DNA of 64,000 bases from Microbulbifer sp. MI-G (GTDB lineage: Bacteria > Pseudomonadota > Gammaproteobacteria > Pseudomonadales > Cellvibrionaceae). The stretch lies in the NCBI RefSeq assembly GCF_030440425.1, contig NZ_CP098023.1, forward strand, positions 4,054,001-4,118,000. The letters run 5' to 3'. The notes under the pieces are model-generated. The model did no database searches. It was not told the origin of the DNA and was given only the letters and a program-made list of their open reading frames with translations. Positions 1 to 9,119 of the stretch are shown here, piece by piece (position 1 is the first letter of the stretch; the number at the start of each line of letters is the position of its first letter). A program made the translations under genes and the position numbers.

Positions 1-1611
1 CTCGTGCAGCACCAGTGCGCTTTCCACTTCCGCCGTGCCGAGCCTGTGGCCGGAAACATTCAGCACATCATCGATACGCCCGGTAATCCAGTAGTAACCA
101 TCCCCGTCTCGGCGCGCTCCGTCACCGGTAAAATAATAACCGGGATAGGTGGAAAAATAGGTATCAATCATACGCTGGCGATCACCGTAAATACCGCGAA
201 TCATCGAAGGCCAGCTGCGTTTGATCACCAGTGAGCCCTCGCCCTGTCCCTCGATCTCTTTGCCATCACCATCCAGCAGGGCGGGCTGGACACCGAAAAA
301 GGGCCTGGCAGCGGAACCGGGCTTGAGCGCCATGGCGCCTGGCAGCGGAGAAATCATATGGGCACCGGTTTCCGTTTGCCACCAGGTATCCACAATTGGA
401 CAGCGCGCGTCACCGACCACCGTGTAATACCACTCCCAGGCCTCCGGATTGATGGGCTCACCCACGGTACCCAGCAGCCGGAGAGAACTGCGGTCTGTCT
501 TCGTGACAAAGTCGTCACCAGCGCCCATCAGGGCACGAATGGCCGTAGGCGCCGTATAAAATGCATTGACCTTGTGCTTATCCACAACCTGCCAGAACCG
601 CGAAGCATCCGGGTAAGTGGGCACGCCCTCAAACATCAGGGTGGAGGCACCAGCACAGAGCGGTCCGTAGACGATGTAGCTATGGCCGGTAATCCAACCG
701 ACATCGGCCGTACACCAGAAAACCTCCCCCTCTTTGTAATCGAACACATATTTGAAGGTCATGGTAGCCATCAGCAGATATCCGGCTGTCGTGTGCATCA
801 CGCCCTTGGGTTTGCCGGTGGAACCTGAGGTATAGAGGATAAACAGCGGGTCTTCGGCATGCACAATTTCCGGCGCGCACTCGCTGTCCATTCCGGCAAC
901 GGACTCCGCATACCAGATATCGCGCTTGCTGTCCCAGTCCACCGGGACACCGGTGCGTTTCACAACGATCACCCTGCGCACCTCGGGGCAATCGGTCAGG
1001 GCGCGATCCACATTGGCCTTGAGGGGAATGTGTTTCCCCCCCCGGACCCCTTCATCCGCCGTTATCACCAGACGGCAATCGGCATCCAGAATACGGTCTT
1101 TCAGAGAAGCCGGCGAGAAACCGCCAAACACCACAGAGTGCACCGCACCGATACGGGCACAGGCGAGCATCGCATAGGCGGCCTCCGGGATCATCGGCAT
1201 ATAGATACAGACGCGGTCACCCTTCTTAACCCCCTGCGCCTTCAGCAGGTTGGCCAGCCGGCACACCTTTTCGTACAGGGTGCGATAGCTGATCGCCTGG
1301 TTATCCGCCGGATCGTCCCCCTCCCACAGGATTGCTGTCTGGTCCGCGCGGTTGGCCAGGTGTCGGTCAATGCAATTGACAGTGACGTTCAGGGCTCCAT
1401 CCGCAAACCAGGCGGTATCGCCGCGTGACAAATCCTCATGGAATACCCGGGTAAAGGGCTGGTCCCAATGCAGGAAATCCTTGGCCTGCTGGGCCCAGAA
1501 AGCCTCCGGATTCTCCACCGACTGACGGTACATCCTCTCATAGTCATCGGCACCAATCAGCGCATTTTCAATAAATGCTGCGGGTATGGGACGGGTGTGG
1601 ACTTCTGACAT
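1..1611 (-). CDS. acs: Acetyl-CoA synthetase, C-terminus beyond window edge
   Basis: AMP-forming acetate:CoA ligase that activates acetate to acetyl-CoA in the cytoplasm. The minus-strand translation starts [20 protein letters not shown] and runs 537 codons with no stop before the window edge. The family is about 650 residues, so roughly 115 are missing, including the region of the acetylatable lysine. Visible hallmarks are the P-loop-like [11 protein letters not shown], the TWWQTETG motif and the [14 protein letters not shown] hinge. The start ATG (1609-1611) follows AGGAG at good spacing. The 5' side faces a 959-bp gene-free stretch, so the gene has its own promoter, which I could not place. 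Identity is very secure. Confidence 0.97.
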   Translation of the reverse strand, partial: MSEVHTRPIPAAFIENALIGADDYERMYRQSVENPEAFWAQQAKDFLHWDQPFTRVFHEDLSRGDTAWFADGALNVTVNCIDRHLANRADQTAILWEGDDPADNQAISYRTLYEKVCRLANLLKAQGVKKGDRVCIYMPMIPEAAYAMLACARIGAVHSVVFGGFSPASLKDRILDADCRLVITADEGVRGGKHIPLKANVDRALTDCPEVRRVIVVKRTGVPVDWDSKRDIWYAESVAGMDSECAPEIVHAEDPLFILYTSGSTGKPKGVMHTTAGYLLMATMTFKYVFDYKEGEVFWCTADVGWITGHSYIVYGPLCAGASTLMFEGVPTYPDASRFWQVVDKHKVNAFYTAPTAIRALMGAGDDFVTKTDRSSLRLLGTVGEPINPEAWEWYYTVVGDARCPIVDTWWQTETGAHMISPLPGAMALKPGSAARPFFGVQPALLDGDGKEIEGQGEGSLVIKRSWPSMIRGIYGDRQRMIDTYFSTYPGYYFTGDGARRDGDGYYWITGRIDDVLNVSGHRLGTAEVESALVLHE

Positions 1612-2570
1612 TATCTTCTCCTTTATTATGGGCGCGGCGCTTGTTGTGTCGGTGAGCCTGAATTTTACAGAACCTTTTTCATCTCTCTTGATAGTATTAC
1701 AGCCCTAAAGTCATCACCTTTACATGACCCGAAACCTATGGGCACAGTATCCATTATATGGCGAGTGTAAGTCCTGGCAGGCTGTCCGGCAAGCGATGCC
1801 AGGTCTTTAGCACGCCTGGAGTAATTATGCTTGAAGTATTCCAATCACCGCGATTTAGAATCAATAAATGTTGAATAAACCCGACTGTAGCTTATTGGGA
1901 AATTCTGGTTTTTGTGCAGTAAATGCCAGGACGGAAAAAACCGGGCATAGTCAGCAGCTCACCCACCGCCGACGCCTTTTATTGTTCCCCAACCAGTGCA
2001 ACAGAAACATGCATAGAGTCCCAACGTATCGCTTGTGCCCGTTACGACTGGAGGCTTTATATACACTGTTCTACCCCGATACTGTCCGCCATCACAAAAC
2101 GCTCTTTCCACACACCTGGAGATCCCAGTAAAAACCTTTTCGGTATCCCGCTAGCCAGGACAAGTGCACTCTCCCAGCTTTTCCAAACTTAAACCGGCAG
2201 TCCGCAATCTCTGCAATTACTTTGCGAGACCAACGGCCAAAAACCCGATCGACCTTGTGGTGAATACTCTGTTGTAGATAGTGTTGAAGCATTAACTGCA
2301 TGTTGATATCAACTTTTCACCTATACCCAGTCTGTAACCTGCGTCTTTCTAGCAGGAACACACCCCTCCGGCCAAACGCATGGTATCGGTTGTACTTTTC
2401 AGCGGCCAGACGTTATGATCGTCACAAGGTGGCAGTCAATCTATTCCTGGGGAATCTGCAGCTCCTTCCTTCTCGCTCAGGCTGAGTACAGGAAGAACCC
2501 TTTCATAAAATAATACCTACAAGCCCCTAATTTATCATTAGGCACGGCATGATCTCATTGAGGAAAACCG
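1612..2570. other. Gene-free stretch upstream of acs
   Basis: About 960 bases separate divergent acs and the ybjQ-like gene. Only short, mutually overlapping open frames occur, with no recognisable domain or convincing ribosome binding site. The sequence presumably includes the acs promoter region. No RNA gene was recognised. Confidence 0.5.
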
Positions 2571-2888
2571 ATGATTTATACCACAACCCAGACTGTTCCC
2601 AATCGTGAAATCACAGAAATTCTGGAAGTCGTTAGCGGTAATGTCGTTCAATCGAAACATGTTGGTCGAGATATTATGGCTGGGCTTAAGGGAATTGTGG
2701 GCGGGGAATTAAAAGGGTATACAGAAATGCTGACCGAGGCCAGGAGTGTTGCAATAAAACGCTTGTTATCAAAAGCGCAGGAATTGAGAGCCGATGCTGT
2801 GGTAGGCATTCGATTTACCACAAGTTCAATCACGGAAGGATCATCAGAAATATTGGCTTTTGGTACAGCGGTTAAGCTTTCCAGATAA
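2571..2888 (+). CDS. YbjQ/UPF0145 family protein
   Basis: A 105-residue protein matching the YbjQ (UPF0145) family in full length. Typical features are the N-terminal MIYTTTQTVPNREI strand, the central GLKGIVGGELKGYTEML segment, and the C-terminal ADAVVGIRFTTSSI...SEILAFGTAV block. The family forms small symmetric oligomers and has no established biochemical function. The start ATG follows TGAGGAAAACC, a good Shine-Dalgarno. It stands alone between the acs upstream region and a transposase relic, so context gives no hint of role. The family call is confident; function is unknown. Confidence 0.9.
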   Translation: MIYTTTQTVPNREITEILEVVSGNVVQSKHVGRDIMAGLKGIVGGELKGYTEMLTEARSVAIKRLLSKAQELRADAVVGIRFTTSSITEGSSEILAFGTAVKLSR

Positions 2889-2940
2889 TTGAATACACTG
2901 GAGCCAGAACCCCTCCCCGCATTGCCGTCTGTGAGCAGAG

Positions 2941-3250
2941 CATATCAATCCTTTTCCCGGGCTGAAGCCGGATACTGCCCGCTCGATTGTAGATTAGGGT
3001 TGTGCAGTATCTGAGGCAGCCCCTTCCCAGGATATGGGCACCACCACCATCCGCCGCTGGGTCAAATAGTTTGAGGGCGAACGCAGCGGTGAGATACCAG
3101 CCAGTTAGGGGTTTTTCCTGAGCGGCAAAAGCTCCAAAAGCTTGGGGCCGGATTCAACCAATTGGAAGGGGAGAAAGAGAGAAGATATAGACTGCTGTTC
3201 CCTCAGTCTCCGGCAGGATATCCCGGGTATGGAGAAGCCGATTAAGGGAG
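2941..3250 (+). pseudogene. Decayed IS3-family OrfA (transposase helix-turn-helix) relic
   Basis: Reading the plus strand in the frame of 2941 gives LKPDTARSIVD, stop, GCAVSEAA, then MGTTTIRRWVK, stop, FEGERSGEIPAS, stop. This is the order of blocks in IS3-type OrfA (the EFK.EAARLVVDQGY, VSEAA, TTMRRWVKQ.EGERSG pattern). All three stops are TAG where the family has Gln or another residue. After about 3118 the similarity continues in another frame as ERQKLQKLGAGFNQLEGEKERR, matching the OrfA leucine-zipper region (EQQKIQELE..INRLE.EKEIL), so there is also a frameshift. No OrfB or terminal inverted repeats were found. The element is long dead. Confidence 0.65.
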
Positions 3251-3393
3251 CAGGAGGTCGTGGAAGCAGCTGAGAAGCGTTTGATGTGCTTCGATTATGC
3301 GACTACGAATACAGGAGCACAAAGATCTCACTTGACGCGCCCAGTATGCATTCGCTTCGGGGTTCACGTGATCTTTAAGCGCAATCGTAAAAC

Positions 3394-3780
3394 TCAGACC
3401 TCAGCGAGCTGCACCGGGATTGTGTTGGTGCTACGCGCCACCTGATTTTTTTCATCCAGGTAAACCAGACTGGGCTTGAAATTATCGGCTTCTGCTTCAG
3501 ACACCTGTGCATAAGAGGCGATAATGACTCGATCACCCACCTGCACGCGGCGCGCCGCGGCGCCGTTCATGGAAATAACGCCGGAACCGCGCTCGGCCAG
3601 GATCACGTAGGTGTGGAAGCGTTCGCCATTACTCACATTGTAGATATCAATCTTTTCGAACTCACGCAGACCGGCCAGCTCCACCAGATCCTGATCAATT
3701 GCACAGGAGCCGTCGTACCAGAGTTCAGCCTGGGTGACTGTGGCCATATGCAGTTTGCCTTTCAACATTTCGAATTGCAT
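3394..3780 (-). CDS. panD: Aspartate 1-decarboxylase precursor
   Basis: Pyruvoyl-dependent enzyme making beta-alanine from L-aspartate for pantothenate synthesis. The 128-residue product has the family's usual length. The self-cleavage site is intact: Gly24-Ser25 within [10 protein letters not shown], where Ser25 becomes the pyruvoyl group. The NGAAAR segment and the conserved [13 protein letters not shown] block are also present. The start [11 protein letters not shown] mirrors the E. coli N-terminus in length and is preceded by a GAGGGG-type Shine-Dalgarno. It lies 14 bp downstream of panC on the same strand, so the two are almost certainly cotranscribed. panB is not in the window. An early maturation factor (PanZ) was not seen either. 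Confidence 0.97.
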   Translation of the reverse strand: MQFEMLKGKLHMATVTQAELWYDGSCAIDQDLVELAGLREFEKIDIYNVSNGERFHTYVILAERGSGVISMNGAAARRVQVGDRVIIASYAQVSEAEADNFKPSLVYLDEKNQVARSTNTIPVQLAEV

Positions 3781-3794
3781 GCTCAGGTGCCCCC

Positions 3795-4643
3795 TCAGAG
3801 TTCCAGAGATAGATTGTCAATCAAACGCGCTGCGCTGGTGTACATCGCACCCAGGATCGTAATCTGTTTGTCGTCATCTGCAGCCGGCTGCAAGTCCCTG
3901 CTGTGGCAGATGGAAAAGTAGTCGGCACGGAAACCACTGTTTTCCACACGCCTGCGCGCCTCGGCCTCCAGGGCGGCAAAATCCCTGCGTCCCGCCAGTA
4001 TCTCATTCCTGACCCAGTTCAGCGACTGATTCAACACCGCCACCTTGGGCCGCTCTTTCGCGGTGATGTACACATTGCGGGAACTCATCGCCAGGCCATC
4101 CGCCTCGCGGTGCACCGGAGCCGCGAGGATGTCCACGGGCAGGCACAGGTCCTCCACCATGCGGCGAACAACGGCCAGCTGCTGGAAGTCCTTGATGCCA
4201 AACACCGCCTTGTCCGGCTGCACAATATTGAACAGTTTGGCCACCACAGTGGTAACCCCTTCAAAGTGACCGGGTCGGCTGGCACCACACAGTACACCGG
4301 TCATGGCCGGACAGACCACGCGGGTCTGCTGGTCCATACCATTGGGGTAGATTTCGCCCTCATCCGGGTGGAACAGGAAATCGCACGCGGCATCGCGCAG
4401 CCTGGCCATATCCCGCTCCATGGTGCGCGGATACTTGTCCCAGTCCTCGTTCAGACCAAATTGCAGTCGGTTGACAAAAATAGAAACCACTACCCGATCG
4501 CAGTGCTGTCGGGCCATTCGCACCAGTTCGATATGGGCATCGTGCAGATTGCCCATTGTGGGTACGAAACCAATGGTTTTGCCGTCCCTGCGGGCCTTGG
4601 CCAGTGCCTCGCGCAGGCTTGCTACGTGGTGGAAGACTTGCAT
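3795..4643 (-). CDS. panC: Pantothenate synthetase (pantoate--beta-alanine ligase)
   Basis: ATP-dependent ligase condensing pantoate with the beta-alanine made by PanD. I place the start at ATG 4641-4643 ([14 protein letters not shown]) because AGGAG lies just upstream and the 282-residue product matches the family. The open frame extends 44 codons further upstream, but that extension has no similarity to PanC. Conserved blocks include [45 protein letters not shown] and the KMSKS-like MSSRN loop. Two signature positions differ from most family members: the HxGH motif reads HDAH (residues 34-37), and the usual NPxQF reads NRLQF. The enzyme may still work, but these changes are noted in the findings. 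Confidence 0.93.
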   Translation of the reverse strand: MQVFHHVASLREALAKARRDGKTIGFVPTMGNLHDAHIELVRMARQHCDRVVVSIFVNRLQFGLNEDWDKYPRTMERDMARLRDAACDFLFHPDEGEIYPNGMDQQTRVVCPAMTGVLCGASRPGHFEGVTTVVAKLFNIVQPDKAVFGIKDFQQLAVVRRMVEDLCLPVDILAAPVHREADGLAMSSRNVYITAKERPKVAVLNQSLNWVRNEILAGRRDFAALEAEARRRVENSGFRADYFSICHSRDLQPAADDDKQITILGAMYTSAARLIDNLSLEL

Positions 4644-4929
4644 CGCTCTCCTGCTCACTGGGGATCTGCGTGGCATCATACTCGCCGCAGTCAGGTGTCT
4701 CAACAGGGCAAAACTGGCGCTATTCCCGGGTTTTCCCAGGGTACAGTTCCAAGCCTCGCACAGGGAAAGTGTCACTGGCTGGATTACCAGTCATCCCTTT
4801 GTTCCACTCCCTGAGTGACAATCAAAGCAGTTCAGGAAGTGTTCAGATGCGTCAAGGCAAACTACCCGCCATGATACACAAAAGACCGCAAACAACATAA
4901 AAGAGCCATCCGGGCTCGGGAGTGCCGCC

Positions 4930-5634
4930 ATGAGACATCTTGCGACCGCCATCGTCACCGCGGGCCTGCTGCTGATAGCAAACCCCGCACTGTCCGAAGT
5001 TTCCCGGGGACTCCAGCGCGCACTGGACCTCGATCACCACGGGCAGGGAAAGGCCCATCGCGAGCAGCGCCATGTGAAGCGCAGCCACGACAAATACCAT
5101 GACAAAAAGCACCAAAACCGCAAGCAGGAAAAGAAACGCCGCAAGCAGGAGCGCAAGAAGGAAAAGCGCAAGCAAAGACGCAAGGAAAAGCGCCAACACC
5201 GCCGTGAAGTGCGCCACGCCTACAAATCGGGTTACAACAAAGGCTACCGGCAGGGACATCGAAAAGGGCACAGGCACGCCTTTCGCGCCGCCTACAGACC
5301 CTACTACCGTCACGGCTACCGCGGACATCGCCCCCACTGGCGCCCGGTGCACTATGGTTACGGATATCGCTGGCGCCACCTGCCACACAGCTTCGTTGGC
5401 CTCAGCCTAGGTGCCGCAAGCTTCTTCTATAGCGATGGTATCTTTTACCGCCCGGCATCCCGCGGATATGTGGTCACCCATGCGCCCCAGGGAGCCATAG
5501 TGCACAGCCTGCCAGCCTCTGCCCTCACTGTGGTTGTCGGCGGCCGCCACTATTACGTCGCTTACGACACCTACTACCTGTGGGATGACGTGCGACGCGG
5601 CTACCGGGTGGTCCCCAATCCCGGCCTGTTTTAA
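4930..5634 (+). CDS. Exported Lys/Arg/His-rich DUF6515-type protein
   Basis: A 234-residue protein with a clear signal peptide (MRHLATAIVTAGLLLIANPALS). A very basic stretch of about 75 residues follows, rich in KRKQRRKEKR-like runs. Next comes a His/Tyr/Gly-rich linker, and then a C-terminal domain with the pattern GYVVTHAPQGA..HSLPASAL.VVVGGRHYYVAYDTYYLWD. That C-terminal pattern recurs in the gene at 11360 and matches what I recall as DUF6515. The function is unknown; a periplasmic or envelope location is inferred. It is divergent from panC and ends in a strong terminator, so it is monocistronic. The basic tract could bind polyanions, which is speculation. Confidence 0.8.
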   Translation: MRHLATAIVTAGLLLIANPALSEVSRGLQRALDLDHHGQGKAHREQRHVKRSHDKYHDKKHQNRKQEKKRRKQERKKEKRKQRRKEKRQHRREVRHAYKSGYNKGYRQGHRKGHRHAFRAAYRPYYRHGYRGHRPHWRPVHYGYGYRWRHLPHSFVGLSLGAASFFYSDGIFYRPASRGYVVTHAPQGAIVHSLPASALTVVVGGRHYYVAYDTYYLWDDVRRGYRVVPNPGLF

Positions 5635-5656
5635 CCCCGATTCCATCCCCCCACCT

Positions 5657-5682
5657 CTGCGGCCTCCGGGCCGCCTTTTTAC
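5657..5682 (+). terminator. Rho-independent terminator after DUF6515 gene
   Basis: GCGGCC-TCCG-GGCCGC stem-loop (5659-5674) followed by C and five T residues, 23 bp after the stop codon. It is a textbook intrinsic terminator separating this gene from speA. Confidence 0.85.
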
Positions 5683-5734
5683 TTTTCGGCTTCCCTCATA
5701 CCCGCCAAATTTGCACAATACCCCGGCGGTGTCA

Positions 5735-5775
5735 CAGCGCTAAAACAGCACCCGGGCACCCCGGGTGTAGCGCTG
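5735..5775 (+). promoter_or_regulatory. Two-tier stem-loop upstream of speA
   Basis: Inner arms CACCCGGG (5749-5756) and CCCGGGTG (5760-5767) enclose a 3-nt loop. Outer arms CAGCGCTA (5735-5742) and TAGCGCTG (5768-5775) are also perfect, leaving only a 6-nt bulge on one side. No T-tract follows directly, and the upstream gene already has its own terminator. It sits about 100 nt before the speA start and could be a leader hairpin or a DNA operator. Confidence 0.55.
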
Positions 5776-5878
5776 CTTCTGCGCCGGACAAAAATACCGT
5801 CTTTTTATCTATAGTTATTGCTTTCCAGCGCTGCTGGGCCCAAGATTCGCGCCCGCCGAGGCTCAACAGACAAGTGCC

Positions 5879-7801
5879 ATGAAACAGCAACAAATTCAGG
5901 ATTGGACCTGCGAGGATTCAGCCGATCTCTACGGTATCCGCAACTGGGGCGCCGGTTATTTTGATCTGAATGCAAAAGGAGAGATTTCGGTTCAGGTGGA
6001 GGGCCCCAGTGGCAAAGCCCACAGCGTCTCCCTGATGGATATCGCCCGCGGTGCCACCGAGCGCGGACTCGGCATGCCGCTGTTGCTGCGTATCGAAAAC
6101 CTGCTCGATGCCCAGATCGCCCGCATCAATACCTCCTTTGCCCGCGCCATCGTCCGCTGCGGCTATGGCAATGTTTACCGCGGCGTCTTCCCCATCAAGG
6201 TCAACCAGCAGTGCCAGGTGATCGAGGAAATCGCCAGTGCCGGCCATCCCTTCAACCATGGCCTGGAGGCCGGCAGCAAAGCGGAGCTGATTGCAGCACT
6301 GTCGATCCTGGACAACACCGAGTCCCTGATTGTTTGCAACGGCTACAAGGATGAGGAATTTATCAATCTGGGTCTGCAGGCGCAGCGCCTGGGGGTACAG
6401 GTTTTCTTTGTGGTGGAAACCCCCTCGGAGGTGCAGACCATTATCCGCTGTGCCGAGCGGGAGCAGGTGCGCCCCAATATCGGCGCGCGGGTCAAACTCG
6501 CCTCCAAAGTGGGCGGCTACTGGAATGCCACCAGTGGTGATCGCAGTATTTTCGGCCTCGGCAGCAACGACCTGATCGCTATGGTCGACCAGCTGCGCAA
6601 GCACGGGATGCTCGACTGCCTCAAGCTGCTGCACTACCACCTGGGCTCGCAGGTACCGAATATCCGCGATATCCGCACCGGTGTACTGGAGGCCTGCCGC
6701 TATTACGCCGATCTGGTGGAAGAGGGGGCACCCATGGGCTATCTGGACCTGGGCGGCGGCCTGGCCGTAGACTACGACGGCACCAAAACCAACCACATCC
6801 ACTCCAAAAATTACTCCCTCGATGAATATTGCGTGGATGTGGTGGAGGCCATTATGGGCACCCTCGACAGTGAGGGTGTGGCCCACCCGGTGATTATCAC
6901 CGAGTCCGGCCGCGCCACGGTGGCCTACTCCTCGGTGCTGTTGTTCGATATTCTCGACACCACCCGCTTCGAGCCGGTGGAACTGGAGCACACCAGAATC
7001 AACGAGGGGGATCACCCGATGCTGATGAACCTGCAGGACGCGGTGCGCAATATCACCCCCAGAAATCTGCAGGAAAGCTATAACGACACACTCTATTATC
7101 GCGATGAGGTGCGCTCTCTCTACCTGCACGGCCAGGTGAGCCTGCGCGAGCGCGCCAATGCGGAAAACCTGTTCCTTCAGGGCGCCTGGGAAATTCGCCA
7201 GCTGCTGGACGAAGCCGAGGAGATCCCGGCGGACCTGCAGGCACTGCCCGAGGTATTGTCGGATATCTACTACGCGAATATGAGCGTATTCCAGTCGCTG
7301 CCGGATATCTGGGCCATCAACCAGATATTTCCGCTGCTGCCGATCCACCGCCTGGACGAGGCACCGACGCGCTCGGCCATCCTCGCCGATATCACCTGCG
7401 ACTGTGACGGCAAGATCGACCGCTTTATCGGCCGGGAGAAAGCGCAGAAAACCCTGCCCCTGCACGAACTCAAAGAAGACGAGGACTATATTCTCGGCAC
7501 CTTCTTAATCGGCGCCTACCAGGAAACCCTTGGCGACCTGCACAACCTGTTCGGTGATACCCATGTGGTGAGTGTGCGCTTCCAGGAAGACGGCAGCATT
7601 GATTTCAGCCGCGAAATTCACGGCGACAGTATTGCCGATGTGCTCAGCTACGTGGAGTACCAGCCCAAGGCGCTGTTCGAGCGCTTTCGCCGCCTGGCGG
7701 AACGCGCGGTGAAAAAGGGCTTGATTACCGCCGCCCAGCGCAAGCAGATTCTGCATACCTACACCGCCAGCATGAGCGGTTACACCTACTTTGAGAAATA
7801 A
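5879..7801 (+). CDS. speA: Biosynthetic arginine decarboxylase
   Basis: PLP enzyme converting L-arginine to agmatine, the entry step of this polyamine pathway. It has 640 residues, close to E. coli SpeA (658). The PLP lysine is Lys107 in GVFPIKVNQQ. The barrel contains the Gly-rich LDLGGGLAVDYDG phosphate-binding loop, and the ITESGRATVAYSSVLLFD block is typical of this fold-III decarboxylase. The start ATG is the only one giving the conserved N-terminus. It is the first of four plus-strand polyamine genes; the next gene begins 55 bp later. A two-tier hairpin lies in its leader. The product feeds SpeB, encoded at 10377. Confidence 0.97.
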   Translation: MKQQQIQDWTCEDSADLYGIRNWGAGYFDLNAKGEISVQVEGPSGKAHSVSLMDIARGATERGLGMPLLLRIENLLDAQIARINTSFARAIVRCGYGNVYRGVFPIKVNQQCQVIEEIASAGHPFNHGLEAGSKAELIAALSILDNTESLIVCNGYKDEEFINLGLQAQRLGVQVFFVVETPSEVQTIIRCAEREQVRPNIGARVKLASKVGGYWNATSGDRSIFGLGSNDLIAMVDQLRKHGMLDCLKLLHYHLGSQVPNIRDIRTGVLEACRYYADLVEEGAPMGYLDLGGGLAVDYDGTKTNHIHSKNYSLDEYCVDVVEAIMGTLDSEGVAHPVIITESGRATVAYSSVLLFDILDTTRFEPVELEHTRINEGDHPMLMNLQDAVRNITPRNLQESYNDTLYYRDEVRSLYLHGQVSLRERANAENLFLQGAWEIRQLLDEAEEIPADLQALPEVLSDIYYANMSVFQSLPDIWAINQIFPLLPIHRLDEAPTRSAILADITCDCDGKIDRFIGREKAQKTLPLHELKEDEDYILGTFLIGAYQETLGDLHNLFGDTHVVSVRFQEDGSIDFSREIHGDSIADVLSYVEYQPKALFERFRRLAERAVKKGLITAAQRKQILHTYTASMSGYTYFEK

Positions 7802-7856
7802 GGCCCAGCGCCAGAGAAGACAGCGGCGAGAAAAGCTGCAGATTAAGGAGATCCTT

Positions 7857-9050
7857 ATGGCCAACATACTGATCATCGGCGCCGGCGGCGTCGGCCAGGT
7901 GGTTGCACACAAGTGCGCCCAGGTTGCGGAAGTGTTTGAGCACATCACGTTAGCCAGCCGCACCAGGAGCAAGTGCGACAAGATTGCAGCGATGCTGCCG
8001 CGCAAAATTGATACTGCCGAAGTGGATGCGGACAATGTGCCGGAACTGGTCAAACTGATCGAGAGTGTGCAGCCGGACATGATCATCAACGTGGCCCTGC
8101 CCTACCAGGACCTGCACATCATGGATGCCTGCCTGGAGACCGGCGTGCACTACCTGGACACCGCCAACTACGAACCGCCGGAAGAGGCCAAGTTCGAGTA
8201 CAAATGGCAGTGGGCCTACCAGGACCGATTCGAGAAAGCCGGTTTGATGGCACTGCTGGGCAGCGGTTTCGATCCCGGCGTTACCAGCGTATTTACCGCC
8301 TACGCCAAAAAACACCACTTCGACCGTATCCATACCCTGGATATTCTCGACTGCAACGCCGGCGATCACGGCCTGCCGTTTGCCACCAACTTCAATCCGG
8401 AAATCAATATCCGCGAAATCACCGCCAACGGCCGCTACTGGGAAAACAGCCAGTGGGTCACCACCGAGCCAATGGCAGAGAAGCGCGTGTTCCATTTCCC
8501 CGAGGGCATCGGCGACAAGGATATTTACCTGCTGTATCACGAGGAGTTGGAGTCCCTCTGCAAGCACTTCCCGGAAATCGAGCGCGCGCGCTTCTGGATG
8601 ACTTTTGGCGAGAGCTACCTGAAGCACCTGGAAGTCCTGCAGAATGTGGGTATGACCGGTATTGAACCGGTGGAATTCCAGGGGCACAGCATCGTACCCA
8701 TCCAGTTCCTCAAGGCGATGCTGCCGGACCCCGCCAGCCTGGGCCCGCTGACCAAAGGCAAAACCTGCATCGGCAATATTATCCGCGGCACCAAGGACGG
8801 CGAGGAAAAGATCTACTACCTCTACAACACCTGCGATCACCAGGATTGCTACAAAGAAGTGCAATCCCAGGCCATTTCCTACACCACCGGTGTTCCCGCC
8901 ATGATCGGCGCCAAGATGATGCTGGAAGGCAAGTGGATGAAGCCGGGCGTATGGAATTTGGAGCAGCTGGACCCGGACCCCTTTATGCACGACCTGAACA
9001 AGTACGGCCTGCCCTGGCAGGAAACCTGGCTGGACAGGCCCTTCCAGTAA
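7857..9050 (+). CDS. Carboxynorspermidine/carboxyspermidine dehydrogenase
   Basis: Saccharopine-dehydrogenase-family enzyme that reductively condenses putrescine (or diaminopropane) with aspartate semialdehyde using NADPH. The start is ATG 7857, preceded by AAGGAG; the frame is open further upstream, but that part is not conserved. The 397-residue product opens MANILIIGAGGVGQ, a Rossmann dinucleotide motif (Gly8, Gly10-Gly11, Gly13). Further conserved blocks are VALPYQDLHIMDACLETG, LLGSGFDPGVTSVF and DHQDCYKEVQSQAISYTTGVPA. The next gene is its partner decarboxylase, which distinguishes it from lysine-pathway saccharopine dehydrogenases. Activity on putrescine versus diaminopropane cannot be told from sequence. 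Confidence 0.93.
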   Translation: MANILIIGAGGVGQVVAHKCAQVAEVFEHITLASRTRSKCDKIAAMLPRKIDTAEVDADNVPELVKLIESVQPDMIINVALPYQDLHIMDACLETGVHYLDTANYEPPEEAKFEYKWQWAYQDRFEKAGLMALLGSGFDPGVTSVFTAYAKKHHFDRIHTLDILDCNAGDHGLPFATNFNPEINIREITANGRYWENSQWVTTEPMAEKRVFHFPEGIGDKDIYLLYHEELESLCKHFPEIERARFWMTFGESYLKHLEVLQNVGMTGIEPVEFQGHSIVPIQFLKAMLPDPASLGPLTKGKTCIGNIIRGTKDGEEKIYYLYNTCDHQDCYKEVQSQAISYTTGVPAMIGAKMMLEGKWMKPGVWNLEQLDPDPFMHDLNKYGLPWQETWLDRPFQ

Positions 9051-9075
9051 ACCCGCACCCCCCATAAATCCCCAG

Positions 9076-9098
9076 GGCGGGCCAGGGGCCTGCCCGCC
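9076..9098 (+). other. GC-rich hairpin between dehydrogenase and nspC
   Basis: GGCGGG plus CAGG pair with CCTG plus CCCGCC (one bulged C) in the 69-bp gap inside the polyamine operon. There is no T-tract, so it is more likely an mRNA-stability or partial-termination element than a terminator. Confidence 0.4.
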
Positions 9099-9119
9099 AC
9101 ACCAGGATACAGTGCCCCC

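Noticed and set aside
5918..7465. 515-codon minus-strand frame inside speA
   Set aside because: It is antisense to the full-length, motif-complete arginine decarboxylase.
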